Of a stretch of DNA of 64,000 nucleotides, positions 8,991-18,963 are shown piece after piece. Position 1 is the first letter of the stretch. Each line of letters starts with the position of its first letter. The DNA comes from Planctomycetia bacterium. GTDB lineage: Bacteria; Planctomycetota; Phycisphaerae; UBA1845; Fen-1342. The translations under genes and the position numbers were made by a program. The notes beneath the pieces were generated by a model that was not told the DNA's origin, made no database searches, and worked only from the letters and a program-made list of their open reading frames with translations. The stretch spans positions 3,594,616 through 3,658,615 of the forward strand of contig CP054190.1 of NCBI GenBank assembly GCA_015709575.1, written 5' to 3'.

Positions 8991-11012
8991 ATGCCGGTGA
9001 GCACGCCGAAGAAGCCGCGGACCCGCGGGAATGAGCCGACGCTGTTTTCGAAGGATGCAAATGAGGCGGCGGAAGGGCCGCCTTTGCAGGGCGCTGCGCC
9101 GACGGGGGCGGCGGCCGGAGCGCCTGCGGCAACGGCTTCGCGGAAGGCGGCGGCCGGGCCGGATGGGGAGGAGCGCCCGGCTGGGAAGGCGGCGGTGCCG
9201 CGGGCGGCGCGGGAGCGGGTGAGCGCGGAGTCGATGGCGGGTCGGCAGCGGGAGATTTCGGTCTCGGAGTTCTTTGCGAAGAACCGGCACCTGCTGGGCT
9301 TTGACAACAAGCGCAAGGCGCTGCTGACGACGGTGAAGGAGGCGGTGGACAACTCGCTGGACGCCTGCGAGGAAGCGGGAATCCTGCCGGACATTCTCGT
9401 GGAGATCACGCAACTCGGGGAGGATCGCTTCCGGGTGACGGTGCGTGACAACGGGCCGGGGATCGTCAAGGCGCAGATTCCGAACGTCTTCGGCAAGCTG
9501 CTGTACGGTTCGAAGTTTCACCGGTTGAAGATGTCGCGCGGGCAGCAGGGCATCGGCATCTCGGCGGCGGGGATGTACGGGCTGCTGACGACCGGCAAGC
9601 CGGTGAAGATCAACTCGCGGACGGGGGCGGGTCGCGAGGCGCATCACTTCGAGCTGCAGATCGACACGGCCCGCAACCGGCCGGAGATCATCAAGGATGA
9701 GCCGATCGAGGTGGAATGGGCGCACGGGACGGAAGTGAGCATCGAGCTGGCGGCGACGTATGCGCGCGGGCGGCAGAGCGTGGATGAGTACCTGGAGCAG
9801 ACGGCGATCGCCAACCCGCACGCGGAGTTTCGGTATCGACTGGCGCTGGGGGGCGGGCCTGAGGGAGTGACGGAGCAGCTCTATCCGCGCGGGAGCGACG
9901 AACTGCCGCGCGAGACGCGCGAGATTCAGCCGCACCCGCACGGGATCGAGCTGGGCGTGCTGATGAAGATGGCGAAGGAGAGCGGGCCGGCGCGGCGCGG
10001 AGAGGTGAAGCCGACCGGGTCGTTGACGGGATTTCTTCAGCACTCGTTCTCGCGCGTGACGGGGACGGTGGCGGCGAACATCTGCGAGGCGGCGAAGCTG
10101 TCGCCGCGGGCGAAGGCGGCCGATCTTTCGTCGGGGGAGCTGGAGCGGCTGTACCGGGCGATGCAGTCGGTGAAGATCATGGCGCCGCCGACGGACTGCC
10201 TGTCGCCGATCGGGGTGCGGGCGCTGCTGGCGGGCCTGCTGAAGGAAGTGAAGGCGGAATTTTATACGGCGACGACCCGCGACCCGGCGGTGTATCGGGG
10301 GAACCCGTTCCTGATCGAGGTGGGAATCGCCTATGGCGGGGCGCTGCCGGGGGATGAGGCGGCGCGGGTGATCCGCTTCGCGAACCGCGTGCCGCTGCTG
10401 TACCAGCAGTCGGCGTGCGCGTCGTTCAAGAGCGTTCTGGACGTGGACTGGCGGAACTACGGGCTGTCGCAGCCGGGCAGCTCGGCGCCGGTGGGGCCGC
10501 TGATCGTGATGATCCATATGGCGAGCGTGTGGGTGCCGTTCACGAGCGAGAGCAAGGAGGCGATCGCGGACTATGACGAAATCCGCAAGGAAATGAAGCT
10601 GGCGATCCAGGAGTGCGGGCGGAAGCTGGCGGCGTATGTGCGGCGGCGGCGGCGGCAGCAGCTCGAGGGGGAGCGGCGGAGCATTTTTGAGCGGTACATC
10701 CAGGACGTGGCGCAGGCGCTGGCGGCGCTGGCGGGGGCGGACGCGAGGCGGCTGATGGGGGAATTGCAGGAGATCGCGCGGGAGCGGACGGCCGAGGCGG
10801 ACGTGGAACTGGATGAGGACGGCAAGCCGATCGCGGCGGCGGAGGCGCCGGAGCCGGTAACGGATGAGACGGTGGTGATCGTGGAGGCGAATCAGCCGGC
10901 GGCGCCGGTGGTGGTGGCGCCGGCGCTGTTCGGGGGCTCGGATGGTGAGGAGGCGGCGGACGGCGCGCGGAAGCGCGGCGGAGGGCGGAAGCGCGGGCGC
11001 GCGGAGAAGTAA
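8991..11012 (+). CDS. top6B: DNA topoisomerase VI subunit B
   Basis: A 673-residue GHKL ATPase subunit of type IIB topoisomerase. The ATG at 8991 follows GAAGGGA. Residues 1-80 are an Ala/Pro-rich extension. The Bergerat fold is intact: [14 protein letters not shown] (117-130) with the catalytic Glu and Asn, DNGPG at 153-157, and [11 protein letters not shown] at 184-194. The helix-two-turn-helix and transducer regions follow, including a [11 protein letters not shown] segment with the conserved switch Lys. In archaea and plants it pairs with the DNA-cleaving A subunit to relax or decatenate DNA. The A subunit is usually next to B, but here the next gene is PolX on the other strand. The last 80 residues are acidic, then strongly basic. 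It starts 102 bp after the kinase stop; co-transcription is possible. Confidence 0.93.
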   Translation: MPVSTPKKPRTRGNEPTLFSKDANEAAEGPPLQGAAPTGAAAGAPAATASRKAAAGPDGEERPAGKAAVPRAARERVSAESMAGRQREISVSEFFAKNRHLLGFDNKRKALLTTVKEAVDNSLDACEEAGILPDILVEITQLGEDRFRVTVRDNGPGIVKAQIPNVFGKLLYGSKFHRLKMSRGQQGIGISAAGMYGLLTTGKPVKINSRTGAGREAHHFELQIDTARNRPEIIKDEPIEVEWAHGTEVSIELAATYARGRQSVDEYLEQTAIANPHAEFRYRLALGGGPEGVTEQLYPRGSDELPRETREIQPHPHGIELGVLMKMAKESGPARRGEVKPTGSLTGFLQHSFSRVTGTVAANICEAAKLSPRAKAADLSSGELERLYRAMQSVKIMAPPTDCLSPIGVRALLAGLLKEVKAEFYTATTRDPAVYRGNPFLIEVGIAYGGALPGDEAARVIRFANRVPLLYQQSACASFKSVLDVDWRNYGLSQPGSSAPVGPLIVMIHMASVWVPFTSESKEAIADYDEIRKEMKLAIQECGRKLAAYVRRRRRQQLEGERRSIFERYIQDVAQALAALAGADARRLMGELQEIARERTAEADVELDEDGKPIAAAEAPEPVTDETVVIVEANQPAAPVVVAPALFGGSDGEEAADGARKRGGGRKRGRAEK

Positions 11013-11029
11013 GGGGAGGGTGGGCGGCA

Positions 11030-11074
11030 CCAGGGCCTGAAGGCCCTGGCAACGATCGTCCGCCCTGACGGGCG
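11030..11074. repeat. Family D hairpin pair between convergent genes
   Basis: CCAGGGCCTGAAGGCCCTGG with TGAA loop, linker CAACGATCGTC, and CGCCCTGACGGGCG. It lies between the stop codons of top6B (+) and the PolX gene (-), a position that fits a bidirectional terminator, although no T tract is present. Confidence 0.8.
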
Positions 11075-11117
11075 GGGAGGCGGGGAATCTCACGCGGGCG
11101 GCGCTTCCAGGGGGCCG

Positions 11118-12845
11118 TTAGGCGCGGGGACGGCGGGCGGTGACGAAGGCGCGGATGGCCTCGATCGGGCGGGTGTTGAGGACATCGTCGCGGCGGAGCC
11201 AGGCGCGGCGGGCGGTGAGCACGCCGAAGCGCATCTGGTCGAGCTGCTCGACCGCGTGCGCGTCGGTGTCGATGCAGATCGTGGCGCCGTTGTCGCGGGC
11301 GAGGCGGGCGTGCACGTCGCGCAGGTCCAGGCGATAGGCGGAGGCATTGATCTCCAGCGCGGTCCCGGTGCGTGCGGCGGCGCGGCTGACGGCGTCGATG
11401 TCGAGCGGCATGGCCTCGCGCTTGTTGATCAGGCGGCCGGTGGGGTGGGCCAGCACGTTCACATAGGGGCTTTGGATCGCCAACAGCGCGCGGCGGGTGT
11501 TGGCCTCGATGTCGTGTCCCATGCCGAAGTGGATCGACGCGACCACCCAGTCCAACTGCGCGAGCAGCTCGTCGGGGTAATCCAGCCGGTCCGAGAGGAT
11601 GTCCACCTCCGCTCCGGCCAGCAGCGTGAGTTTCGGGAAGTCGCGCGCGACGCGCCGGACGTCGGCGATGTGCTGGAGCAGGCGGTCGGGCTTCAGTCCG
11701 CCGGCGACAGCGCTGCTCTGCGAGTGATCGGTGATGGCGATGTACTGGTAGCCGCGTTGCAAGGCGGCCTGCGCCATCTCGGCGATGGATGCGCGGCCAT
11801 CGCTGGCGGTGGTGTGCATGTGCAGGTCGCCGCGGATCATGTCGAGCGAAAGCAGGTCGGGGGGAACTTCGGTCAAATCCAGCTCGCCGCGGTCCTCGCG
11901 CAGCTCCGGCGGGATCCAGGGCAGGCCGAGCGCCGCGTAGATTTCCTGCTCGCTGCGCGAGGCCAGCACGCGCTCGCCCTCGGTCAACCCGTACTCGTTG
12001 AGCGTCCAGCCGCGCTTCACGGCCCGCTCGCGCAGCCGGACGTTGTGCTGCTTGCTGCCGGTGAAATATTGCCAGGCGGCGCCGAAGCTGTCGGCGGGAA
12101 CGACGCGCAGATCGACCTGGATGGACTTGCCGGCCTCGGGCGTCAGGCGGATCGAGCCTTTCGTCGGCCCGTGGGCCAGGACGGCCTCGACCCCGGTGAT
12201 TTTCGTGAAGGCATCGACGACAGCGGCGCCGTCGTCGGCGATGCAGAGCAGGTCGAGATCGCCGACGGTTTCACAGCCGCGGCGCAGCGAGCCGGCCTGC
12301 TCGACGCGGGCGACGCCGGGGATGCGCCGCAGCTCGTCGGCGACGCGCTCGGCGACGGACCAGGCCCAGCCGAGCCGGGCGCGGCCGGCGCTGCTCTCGA
12401 TGAAACTGATGCCCTGGCGGATCTGGTCGATGCTTTTTTTGCCGAAGCCGCGCAGGTCAGCGAGTCGGCCGGACTCGATGCAGGATTTCAGCTCGGCCAG
12501 CGAGGTGACGCCGCGCTCGCGCCACAGCAGGGCGGCCTTCTTCGGGCCGAGGCCGGGGACGCGGAGCAGCTCCAGCACGGTGGCGGGCACTTCGCGGGTC
12601 AGCTCGTCGCGGAGGGCGATGCGGCCGGTGCGGAGCAGCTCGTCGAGCTTTTCGGCGGAGGCCTTGCCGACGCCGGGCAGGGAGGCCAGCTCGCCACGGG
12701 CGGCGACGTCGGTCAGCTCGACGGCCAGGTCTTCGAGGGTGCGGGCGACGCGGCGATAGGAGTTGACGCGGAAAGGCTCCTCGCCCTTGATCTCCATCAG
12801 GTCCGCGATTTCCTCGAACGCGCGGGCCGCCTCGGCGTTGGTCAC
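11118..12845 (-). CDS. polX: DNA polymerase X / 3'-5' exonuclease with PHP domain
   Basis: A 575-residue family X polymerase of the bacterial PolX type used in gap-filling and base-excision repair. The GTG at 12845 is preceded by AGGAG. Helix-hairpin-helix motifs LPGVGKASAEKL (56-67) and VPGLGPKKAALL (96-107) open the protein. The nucleotidyltransferase site is GSLRRGCETVGDLDLL (185-200) with its DxD pair, and a third Asp lies in QVDLRVV. The C-terminal PHP domain starts at DLHMHTTASDG (340-350) and supplies the metal-dependent exonuclease. All expected catalytic residues are visible. Its start codon overlaps the stop of the upstream glycosyltransferase by 4 bp, so translation is probably coupled although the functions look unrelated. 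Confidence 0.95.
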   Translation of the reverse strand: MTNAEAARAFEEIADLMEIKGEEPFRVNSYRRVARTLEDLAVELTDVAARGELASLPGVGKASAEKLDELLRTGRIALRDELTREVPATVLELLRVPGLGPKKAALLWRERGVTSLAELKSCIESGRLADLRGFGKKSIDQIRQGISFIESSAGRARLGWAWSVAERVADELRRIPGVARVEQAGSLRRGCETVGDLDLLCIADDGAAVVDAFTKITGVEAVLAHGPTKGSIRLTPEAGKSIQVDLRVVPADSFGAAWQYFTGSKQHNVRLRERAVKRGWTLNEYGLTEGERVLASRSEQEIYAALGLPWIPPELREDRGELDLTEVPPDLLSLDMIRGDLHMHTTASDGRASIAEMAQAALQRGYQYIAITDHSQSSAVAGGLKPDRLLQHIADVRRVARDFPKLTLLAGAEVDILSDRLDYPDELLAQLDWVVASIHFGMGHDIEANTRRALLAIQSPYVNVLAHPTGRLINKREAMPLDIDAVSRAAARTGTALEINASAYRLDLRDVHARLARDNGATICIDTDAHAVEQLDQMRFGVLTARRAWLRRDDVLNTRPIEAIRAFVTARRPRA

Positions 12846-15800
12846 TTCACGAACTCCTGACGCGCCGCCGCCGGTCCGCGCGGCGTGACGTGAATCTCCA
12901 GGATCAGCAGCGCGATGGGGCGATCCGGGCGGGTGGCGTCCCATTGCCAATGATGCAGCTCGATCTCGTTCTGGCCGGGGCGGGCCGTGATGCCGGTGCA
13001 CAGGCTCAGCGTGCGGGCGTTGCCGGTGACGGGCACTTCGTGCTCGCCGGCGCAGGCGCCGTTGACGACCACGCGCAGCCGCTGGCCGGCCCAGTAATTG
13101 CGGCAGGCGATCAGCAGCAGGCGCTCGCCGCCGGCCGCGTCGTCGAAGCGCAGACGGCTGACCGGACCGAGCGCCCAGCGGCAGCGCGGCAGGTCGTCCT
13201 GCGGATAGGGGCCTTCCCAATGGTCGAAGCCGTCCAGGACCGACCAGCCGGGATGCTCCGGCGAGACGAACTCGACCCGCGGCGCATCGGGCACGCGCGG
13301 GGCGAGCCAGATTTTCCGGCGCAGGTCCAGCGACTCGGCGACGCCGCCGGTGCGCAGCGCGCCGAACCACGATCGATAGGAGGCCTCTGGCGAGAACTCA
13401 CTCTCGACGAGAATCCTGGACCAGGCGCCGAGGTCGCTGCGCAAGGCGTCGTCGGCGTACAGCTCCTCGATCGCCTCGGCCAGCGCGGTGGGCGAGACCT
13501 CGCGGGCCAGACGGCCGGTGAGGCCGTCGATCAGCGCCTCGGGCACGCCGCCGACGGGATAGCCGACGCTGGGAATGCCGCAGGCGGCGGCCTCGATGAA
13601 GACCTGCCCGAAGGCCTCGGCCAGGCTCGGGCCGACGAAGAGGTCGCAGGCGCTGTAGAGCATGGCCACGTCACGGGGGTCGCGCAGGTAGCCCATCGCG
13701 CGGAAGTTCGGCATCGGCGGCGGGCGCGAGGCGTCGGCGTGGCCGATGCTGACCACCAGCACATCGGGCAGGTTCAGCCGGCGCAGCGCCTCGGCCAGGT
13801 GGCTCAACCCCTTGCGCGGATCGTCGGCGGAGGTACCGGAGGTCATGATGATGAACTGATCGGGGGGCAGGTCGAAGCGCTCGCGGCAGGCGGCGCGGTC
13901 GCGCGGGTGGAAGAGATCGGTCGGCACGCTGAGGCGCAGCGCGTGCAGCAGGCGCGGGTCGGCGGCGGGGCCGAGCGCGTCGGCGGCGAAGCGGCGCATC
14001 CACTCGCTGTTGGCGAGCAGGCGCGGGGCGGCGCTGCCCTGGGTGTAGAGCAGGCGCTTGTAGCGGTGGGCGGCGGCGATGCGGTCGGCGGCGAGGGCCG
14101 GGTAGTCGTCGGGGGTGGGGCAGGTGTGGTCGCAGCCGGAGCGGTACTGCTCGCAGCCGCCGGTGTAGGCGCAGCGGCCGGTGAGCGCCCATTGATCGTG
14201 CAGGACCATGGTGGTCGGCCAGCGGGAGGAGATTGCGCCGAGCAGCTCGGGGCCGAGGGCGGCGGAGTGCAGGTTTCCGACGACGACGGCATCGGGCCGC
14301 TGTGCGGAGATGCGGTCGCATACGTTCTGAATCGACACAGGTGGATCGCGGTCGAACGTGCTGCCGTCGGAGACGGCGAGGACGCCGACCTCGTGCCCTG
14401 CGGCGGCGCAGGCGCGGGCCAGGCGCTGATGGGCGACACCCGCGCCGGCCATGTAGCCGATGTCGTTGAAAAACGTGATGCGCAGGCGGTCGCGGCCGAC
14501 GTCGCCGTCGGCGACGGGGGTGACGAGCGGGGCGTCGGGGTGATCGGCGCGGAAGCGGGCGACGACGCGGTCCAGCTCGGCGCGGAACTCGGCGGCGGCG
14601 GTGGTCTTTTGCTGCGGATGGACGCGGAATTGCGCGATCGGGCGCCCGATGACGCACAAGCGCGCGCCGGCGGCGGCGAATCGCAGCCACAGCTCATAGT
14701 CCATGCTGTAATGCCACGATTCATCGACCGAGGCGCCGGCGCGCTGCCAGAGGTCGCGGGTGAAGATCACCTCGGGCTGGTAGAAGAACTGGCCGCCCAT
14801 CCAGGCGCGCGGGATGTCGAGCAGGTCCGCCAACGGCAGCGGGCCGTCGGGGCAGCAGGTGAGGTGACGCTCGACCAGGGCCTCGTCGCGGTAGATCTCG
14901 CAAATGCCGGCGACCATGTCGGCGCCGCTGCGGTGCATGGCCAGGGCGGCGGCGGCGAGCGCTCCCGGGGCGAGACGGTCGTCGGAGTTGAGCCACATCA
15001 TCAGCTCGCCGGTGGCACGGGCGAAGCCCTTGTTGATGGCGTGGCTCTGGCCGCGGTCGCGCTCGCGGACGCAGTGGGCGAGGCGCGGCGACCAGCGCTC
15101 GAGCACGTCGATGGTGGAATCGGTGGAGCCGCCGTCGATGACGACGTGCTCGACGGCGGGATAGCCTTGATTGGCGACGGAGAGCAGCGTCTCCTCGATG
15201 TAGGCGCCCTGGTTGAAGGAAGGGGTGACGATGGAGATTTTCGGCCAGGGACTGCCGTCGGGCAGGGTGGCGGGCAGCGGCGCGGGGAGGGCGTGCGCCG
15301 GGGCGCGCCAGGGCCAGGCGCGGCGGCTGTCGGCGGCGGAGCCGAGACTGCGGCGGTGCGCTTGCAGGCGCGCCCGCACGTCGGCGATGAGGGCGGGATC
15401 GGGCGGCTCCGCGCGGCCGACGTCGCGGGCGAGGTCGAACAGCTCGGACGGGACGCGGCCGACGGCCGGCGCGCCGGGGGTCTCGAACCAGCGCAGCGAG
15501 GGGATCGGCGCGGGGTGCTCGCTGGCTCCGCACTGCTGCATCCAGCCGCGGATTGTGCCGGTGTGTGCGGAGGCGGCGTTCGCGGGGATCAGGATGCGGC
15601 GCTGCAGGCCGTCGCGCGACCAGGTTCGCAGGGCGCGGGCCGCGTCGCGCGGGTCGGCGGGCGGCGCGAGCAACACGACGGCGGCGGGGATGGCGGTGCT
15701 GCGCAGGAGGCCGGGGGCGTCGGTGTCGAGCGCGGCGAGTCGATCGTCGCAGCCGACGACCCGCGCGGCGCTGCAGGCGGCGCGGTTGAACTCGCGCGCG

Positions 15801-16066
15801 CCGCCGATGAGCCAGAGTTGCGGTTCGGCATCGCGGGCGGATGGATCGCGGGGGGCGGGAAACAGGACTCGAAGGAGGTCGCGCAGCAGGGCTGGATCGA
15901 CATCTCCGACGACGGCGCAGCCGCCGCGGCGCGCGGCGGATTGGAGAGCGGCGGAGGCGGCGCGCTCGCTGCGCGGGGGAACCGGGTTGGGCGATGGGAG
16001 GTCCGCGGCGCGCAGGGCGTCGGTCGCGTGGCCGGTGAATCCGCCGTTTCCTGCGTCTGCGTTCAT
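12842..16066 (-). CDS. Bifunctional GT2-GT4 glycosyltransferase
   Basis: A 1074-residue protein starting at ATG 16066 behind GGAG. Residues 1-270 resemble no domain I know. A GT2 (GT-A fold) domain spans about 275-500: KISIVTPSFNQGAYIEETL, DGGSTDST at 311-318, and the nucleotide/metal motif NSDD at 360-363. A GT4 (GT-B fold) domain covers about 560-910, with the late signature GPSLAEAFGQVFIEAAACG where the Glu contacts the sugar nucleotide. The last 130 residues look like a beta-sandwich, possibly glycan-binding. Two transferases in one chain suggest that consecutive sugars are added to the same surface glycan. It is followed, with 4 bp overlap, by the PolX gene. Donor and acceptor cannot be inferred. 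Confidence 0.88.
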   Translation of the reverse strand: MNADAGNGGFTGHATDALRAADLPSPNPVPPRSERAASAALQSAARRGGCAVVGDVDPALLRDLLRVLFPAPRDPSARDAEPQLWLIGGAREFNRAACSAARVVGCDDRLAALDTDAPGLLRSTAIPAAVVLLAPPADPRDAARALRTWSRDGLQRRILIPANAASAHTGTIRGWMQQCGASEHPAPIPSLRWFETPGAPAVGRVPSELFDLARDVGRAEPPDPALIADVRARLQAHRRSLGSAADSRRAWPWRAPAHALPAPLPATLPDGSPWPKISIVTPSFNQGAYIEETLLSVANQGYPAVEHVVIDGGSTDSTIDVLERWSPRLAHCVRERDRGQSHAINKGFARATGELMMWLNSDDRLAPGALAAAALAMHRSGADMVAGICEIYRDEALVERHLTCCPDGPLPLADLLDIPRAWMGGQFFYQPEVIFTRDLWQRAGASVDESWHYSMDYELWLRFAAAGARLCVIGRPIAQFRVHPQQKTTAAAEFRAELDRVVARFRADHPDAPLVTPVADGDVGRDRLRITFFNDIGYMAGAGVAHQRLARACAAAGHEVGVLAVSDGSTFDRDPPVSIQNVCDRISAQRPDAVVVGNLHSAALGPELLGAISSRWPTTMVLHDQWALTGRCAYTGGCEQYRSGCDHTCPTPDDYPALAADRIAAAHRYKRLLYTQGSAAPRLLANSEWMRRFAADALGPAADPRLLHALRLSVPTDLFHPRDRAACRERFDLPPDQFIIMTSGTSADDPRKGLSHLAEALRRLNLPDVLVVSIGHADASRPPPMPNFRAMGYLRDPRDVAMLYSACDLFVGPSLAEAFGQVFIEAAACGIPSVGYPVGGVPEALIDGLTGRLAREVSPTALAEAIEELYADDALRSDLGAWSRILVESEFSPEASYRSWFGALRTGGVAESLDLRRKIWLAPRVPDAPRVEFVSPEHPGWSVLDGFDHWEGPYPQDDLPRCRWALGPVSRLRFDDAAGGERLLLIACRNYWAGQRLRVVVNGACAGEHEVPVTGNARTLSLCTGITARPGQNEIELHHWQWDATRPDRPIALLILEIHVTPRGPAAARQEFVK

Positions 16067-16164
16067 CTCTGCTCCGGCGATCGGTGGCTCAGTGTCCCTC
16101 AGCGGTTGGCGCGCGTCTCCTGGACGTGCGCGGCTGTTCCGTCGCTGAAGGATGACGGAGTGTA

Positions 16165-16310
16165 GCTCCCTGCGCCCCTTCGGGGCTTGGGTGATTGATG
16201 TTTCGCATCCACGGGTTTCGTCGCCGCTGCGCGGCGACTGCACCCGTGGCTACAACCCGCGGCCCCGGCGGGGCCGAATACGCCCCGGACTGTTCGAGGG
16301 TGGGCGGCCT
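16165..16310. repeat. Family C nested hairpin cluster
   Basis: CGCCCCTTCGGGGC hairpin near 16168, family C nested hairpin at 16209-16249 (outer CCACGGGT/ACCCGTGG, inner GTCGCCGC/GCGGCGAC, one internal-loop base changed), then GGCCCCGGCGGGGCC. A GTGGGCGCGGCCCAC-type hairpin (family G) follows near 16311. Confidence 0.85.
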
Positions 16311-16402
16311 GGTGGGCGCGGCCCAACCTACATGGCTTTCGACTCGACTCAACGGCCGCGCGGGGGAGCTCGGGCTCGCGCGGTTGCTCATGCCCTTCGC
16401 GG

Positions 16403-16516
16403 CGCGGATCAGCGCATGTCGTCGCGGTTCTCCCACGCGGCGCGGATCAGCGCATGTCGTCGCGGTTCTCCCACGCGGCGCGGATCAGCGCATGTCGTCG
16501 CGGTCCTCCCACGCGG
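16403..16516. repeat. 38-bp tandem repeat carrying duplicated gene end
   Basis: Three copies starting CGCGGATCAGCGCATGTC at 16403, 16441 and 16479. The third copy is the 3' end of the GT9 gene with its stop codon; the other two are additional copies of the same last codons downstream. The downstream copies encode the terminal peptide AAWENRDDMR with Glu-Asn where the gene itself reads Glu-Asp. Confidence 0.9.
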
Positions 16517-18425
16517 CGCGGCGCGCAGCGCCGAGCTTGAGGCCGAGCTTTCGCCAGCGCGAGCGGCGCAGGTCGTCCACGTACTGGCGATAGCGAACGG
16601 CGTCGGCCTGCGCGTGGGCCAACTCGGTGCTGACCTGCTCGAAGCGCGCGCCGGCCTCCAGCGTCACGCGGCCAAGGGCGGCGCGCTCGGTTTCGAGGGC
16701 GCGGGCGCGCAGCTCGGCGTCGTGGCGGGCTTCGGCAGCGCGCAAAATTTCCGATCGCAGCCGCGCGATCTCGGCGCAGAGGGCGGCGTTCTGGGACTCG
16801 GCGGCGGCCAGCGCGGCTTCGGACAGCGTGGCGCGCGATTCGAGCCGGGCGGCGGTGCGCTCGGTCTCGCGCAGGCGCAGCTCGGCATCGGGCAGGCAGG
16901 CGGCGTGCTCCGAGTGCAGGATACGCAGGGAGCGCTCCTGAGCGTGCAGGCGGCGCTGGGCGTCGTGATTCCGTTCGCGCGATTGACGCAGCATCGCGGC
17001 GATTGTCGTCGATGCCGGCTGGTGCACGAGGACGCGCAGCGTGCCGGGTGCCGCTCGCTCGGACGCGGACACGGGCGCGGTGGATTGTCCTTGCGGTGGC
17101 ACAGTCTCGCGCGCGATCAATCCCCCCTGCTCGCTCGCGGCGCGATGCGTCTCCAATCCCCCCTGCCGGCTCGCGCCGCCGTCCGCGGTCGATCCTCCCT
17201 GCCGGTTCGCGCCGCCGTCCGCGGTTGATCCTCCCTGCCGGCTCGCGGACAGGGGCGCGGTGACTGCTGGTTGAGGATGCGCGGCCTGGCAAGGTGCGCC
17301 GGACGCCCCCTGCTCCGACGCGGCCGCGGGCCGGTCGCTGCGTTCGCCGCGCTCCAGTACATCAATCGCTGACGTGACGCTCTCGCGCGGCACGTCGCGG
17401 ATGCAGACCGCGCGGTCGAAGGGACAGACCCAGTCGCAGCCGATGCACGGCACGCCGACGGTGGCGACCAGCCCGGTCGGCGCCGCGGGTACGAAGCGCG
17501 GCCAATGCCCGCCGCCGAAGACGGCGATGACGGGTTTGTCCAGCGCGGCGGCGACGTGCATCGGGCCGGTGTCGCGGCCGATGTATGCGCGGGCGGCGTC
17601 GGCCAGGCCGATCAGCGGCTCCAGCGGCGCGTTCGGCTCGAAGATCAGCACGGCCCGCCGGCCGGCCGCGGCCATCATTTCGCGGATGCGCTCGCTGGCG
17701 GCGCGCTCGGATTCGGAACCGACCAGCGCGACGGCGCGCCCGTGGCGCTCGACCCAGTGCGCCAGCACGGCGGCCCAGTCCTCCAACCCCCAGTTTCGCA
17801 CGGCGTTGTCGGCGTGTTCTCCGACACAGGCCAGCACGAAGTCGTGACGGCGCAGGCCGTGACGGGCGAGCAGCGCGTCGGCGGCGGTGCGCTGCGCGAC
17901 GGTCGCGACGATGCGCGGCCGCGGCAACTGCGGATCGCCGCCGAGGATCAATTTCGCCAGGCGGCGGTTCTTCTCCGTCTCCGGCTCATCCTCATGCACG
18001 GCGGCGACCGCGTCGGGGCGCAGCGTGCTGGGCCAGTCGTGGCCGCCGCGCAGGTCGCCGCGGAACATCCGGCCGGACAGCGCGGTGACGGGAACACCGG
18101 GCAGCGCCTCGGCGAGGCGCTCCTCAAAGGCGGTCCATTGATAGGGGGCGACCAGCAGCAGGTCGGGAGAAAAATCGCGCGCGACGGCGGCCGCGGCGTG
18201 CACGGCCGGATGCGGCGTGAGCATCTGCTCGGAATATGGGTCGCCGTCGATGACAAACACCAGCGCGCCGGGTGCGACCAGCGGGGCGAGCGGCAGGTGA
18301 TGCGGGCGGACCAGCAGCAGCAGGTCGTGTCCGGCGGACACGAGCGCGGCGTAGAGCGGCTGGCGCAGCAGGAAGTCGCCGATGCCGTCGGGATTGCTGG
18401 CGAGAATCCGCACGCAGGCTCTCAC
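16485..18425 (-). CDS. GT9 (heptosyltransferase-like) protein with coiled-coil tail
   Basis: A 646-residue protein. GTG 18425 is the most upstream in-frame start that keeps the canonical GT9 opening RILASNPDGIGDFLLRQPLY; a GTG at 18413 is an alternative, and no strong ribosome site marks either. Residues 1-345 match ADP-heptose:LPS heptosyltransferases, with the late motif YIGRDTGPMHVAAALDKPVI and a Cys cluster CIGCDWVCPFDRAVC. Residues about 365-455 are a linker with repeated RQGGSTADGGA units. Residues about 490-630 are Glu/Arg/Ala rich with heptads, a long coiled coil, and the end is basic. It probably transfers a sugar to a lipid-linked or LPS-core glycan; the tail may scaffold a glycosylation complex. 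The gene lies on the same strand as the GT2-GT4 gene downstream. Confidence 0.85.
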   Translation of the reverse strand: MRACVRILASNPDGIGDFLLRQPLYAALVSAGHDLLLLVRPHHLPLAPLVAPGALVFVIDGDPYSEQMLTPHPAVHAAAAVARDFSPDLLLVAPYQWTAFEERLAEALPGVPVTALSGRMFRGDLRGGHDWPSTLRPDAVAAVHEDEPETEKNRRLAKLILGGDPQLPRPRIVATVAQRTAADALLARHGLRRHDFVLACVGEHADNAVRNWGLEDWAAVLAHWVERHGRAVALVGSESERAASERIREMMAAAGRRAVLIFEPNAPLEPLIGLADAARAYIGRDTGPMHVAAALDKPVIAVFGGGHWPRFVPAAPTGLVATVGVPCIGCDWVCPFDRAVCIRDVPRESVTSAIDVLERGERSDRPAAASEQGASGAPCQAAHPQPAVTAPLSASRQGGSTADGGANRQGGSTADGGASRQGGLETHRAASEQGGLIARETVPPQGQSTAPVSASERAAPGTLRVLVHQPASTTIAAMLRQSRERNHDAQRRLHAQERSLRILHSEHAACLPDAELRLRETERTAARLESRATLSEAALAAAESQNAALCAEIARLRSEILRAAEARHDAELRARALETERAALGRVTLEAGARFEQVSTELAHAQADAVRYRQYVDDLRRSRWRKLGLKLGAARRAAWEDRDDMR

Positions 18426-18760
18426 TATCGGGCGTGTGCCGGGGGGGCCGACCGTCGGCTCGGGCACGCCGGAGAGGGGGAATTCCGAGGAATACAAGGA
18501 GAGTTTACAGCCGTCGTGCGGGGTCGAAAAGCGCTCGGCGCGGGGACGGGCGCGCGTCGTCGCGCCTGGGTGTGCGCGGTCGCGGGTGCACTTCCTTCCT
18601 GGTTGGCGGGCGGACGGGCGGCGGATGTTTGTGCAGGTGCGCTCGCGCGAGGGGCGGGTGCGAAGTATCGGACGCTGGAATCGTGGGCGATTTCGGTGCA
18701 ACGATCGGCCCTGTATTGCACACTCAGGGCGGACACACTCCGGGATGGGGAGGATCGCCG

Positions 18761-18943
18761 ATGAGCACGATGGAGCGGATTCGATCGGCCGGCAGCCGGC
18801 TGCTGCGGAACGAGGACGGCCCGACGGCCACCGAGTACGCGGTGATGCTGGGGCTTATCGTGCTCTTTGCGATCGGGACCATCGCCGGGATCGGCGGCAG
18901 CATGCAGGGCATTTATGACGCGATCAACGCGGAAGTGCCCTGA
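18761..18943 (+). CDS. flp: Flp/Fap-type IVb pilin
   Basis: A 60-residue pilin precursor. The ATG at 18761 is preceded by GGGGAGGA. The short basic leader MERIRSAGSRLLRNEDG ends in a Gly that fits prepilin-peptidase cleavage, followed by PTATEYAVMLGLIVLFAI, the hydrophobic helix with the Glu and Tyr typical of Flp pilins. It would polymerise into tight-adherence (Tad) pili. The tad assembly genes are not in the window. The gene stands alone, with a small membrane ORF 20 bp downstream. Confidence 0.9.
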   Translation: MSTMERIRSAGSRLLRNEDGPTATEYAVMLGLIVLFAIGTIAGIGGSMQGIYDAINAEVP

Positions 18944-18963
18944 TCGGGTGGATCCGGACGCGA

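Noticed and set aside
6307-9132. Long minus-strand frame opposite the kinase
   Set aside because: Arg/Pro/His-rich shadow of the WD40 coding strand.
12890-16165. Very long plus-strand frame opposite the GT2-GT4 gene
   Set aside because: GC-rich antisense shadow: composition is Gly/Ala/Arg rich with no domains, while the minus strand shows two clear enzymes.
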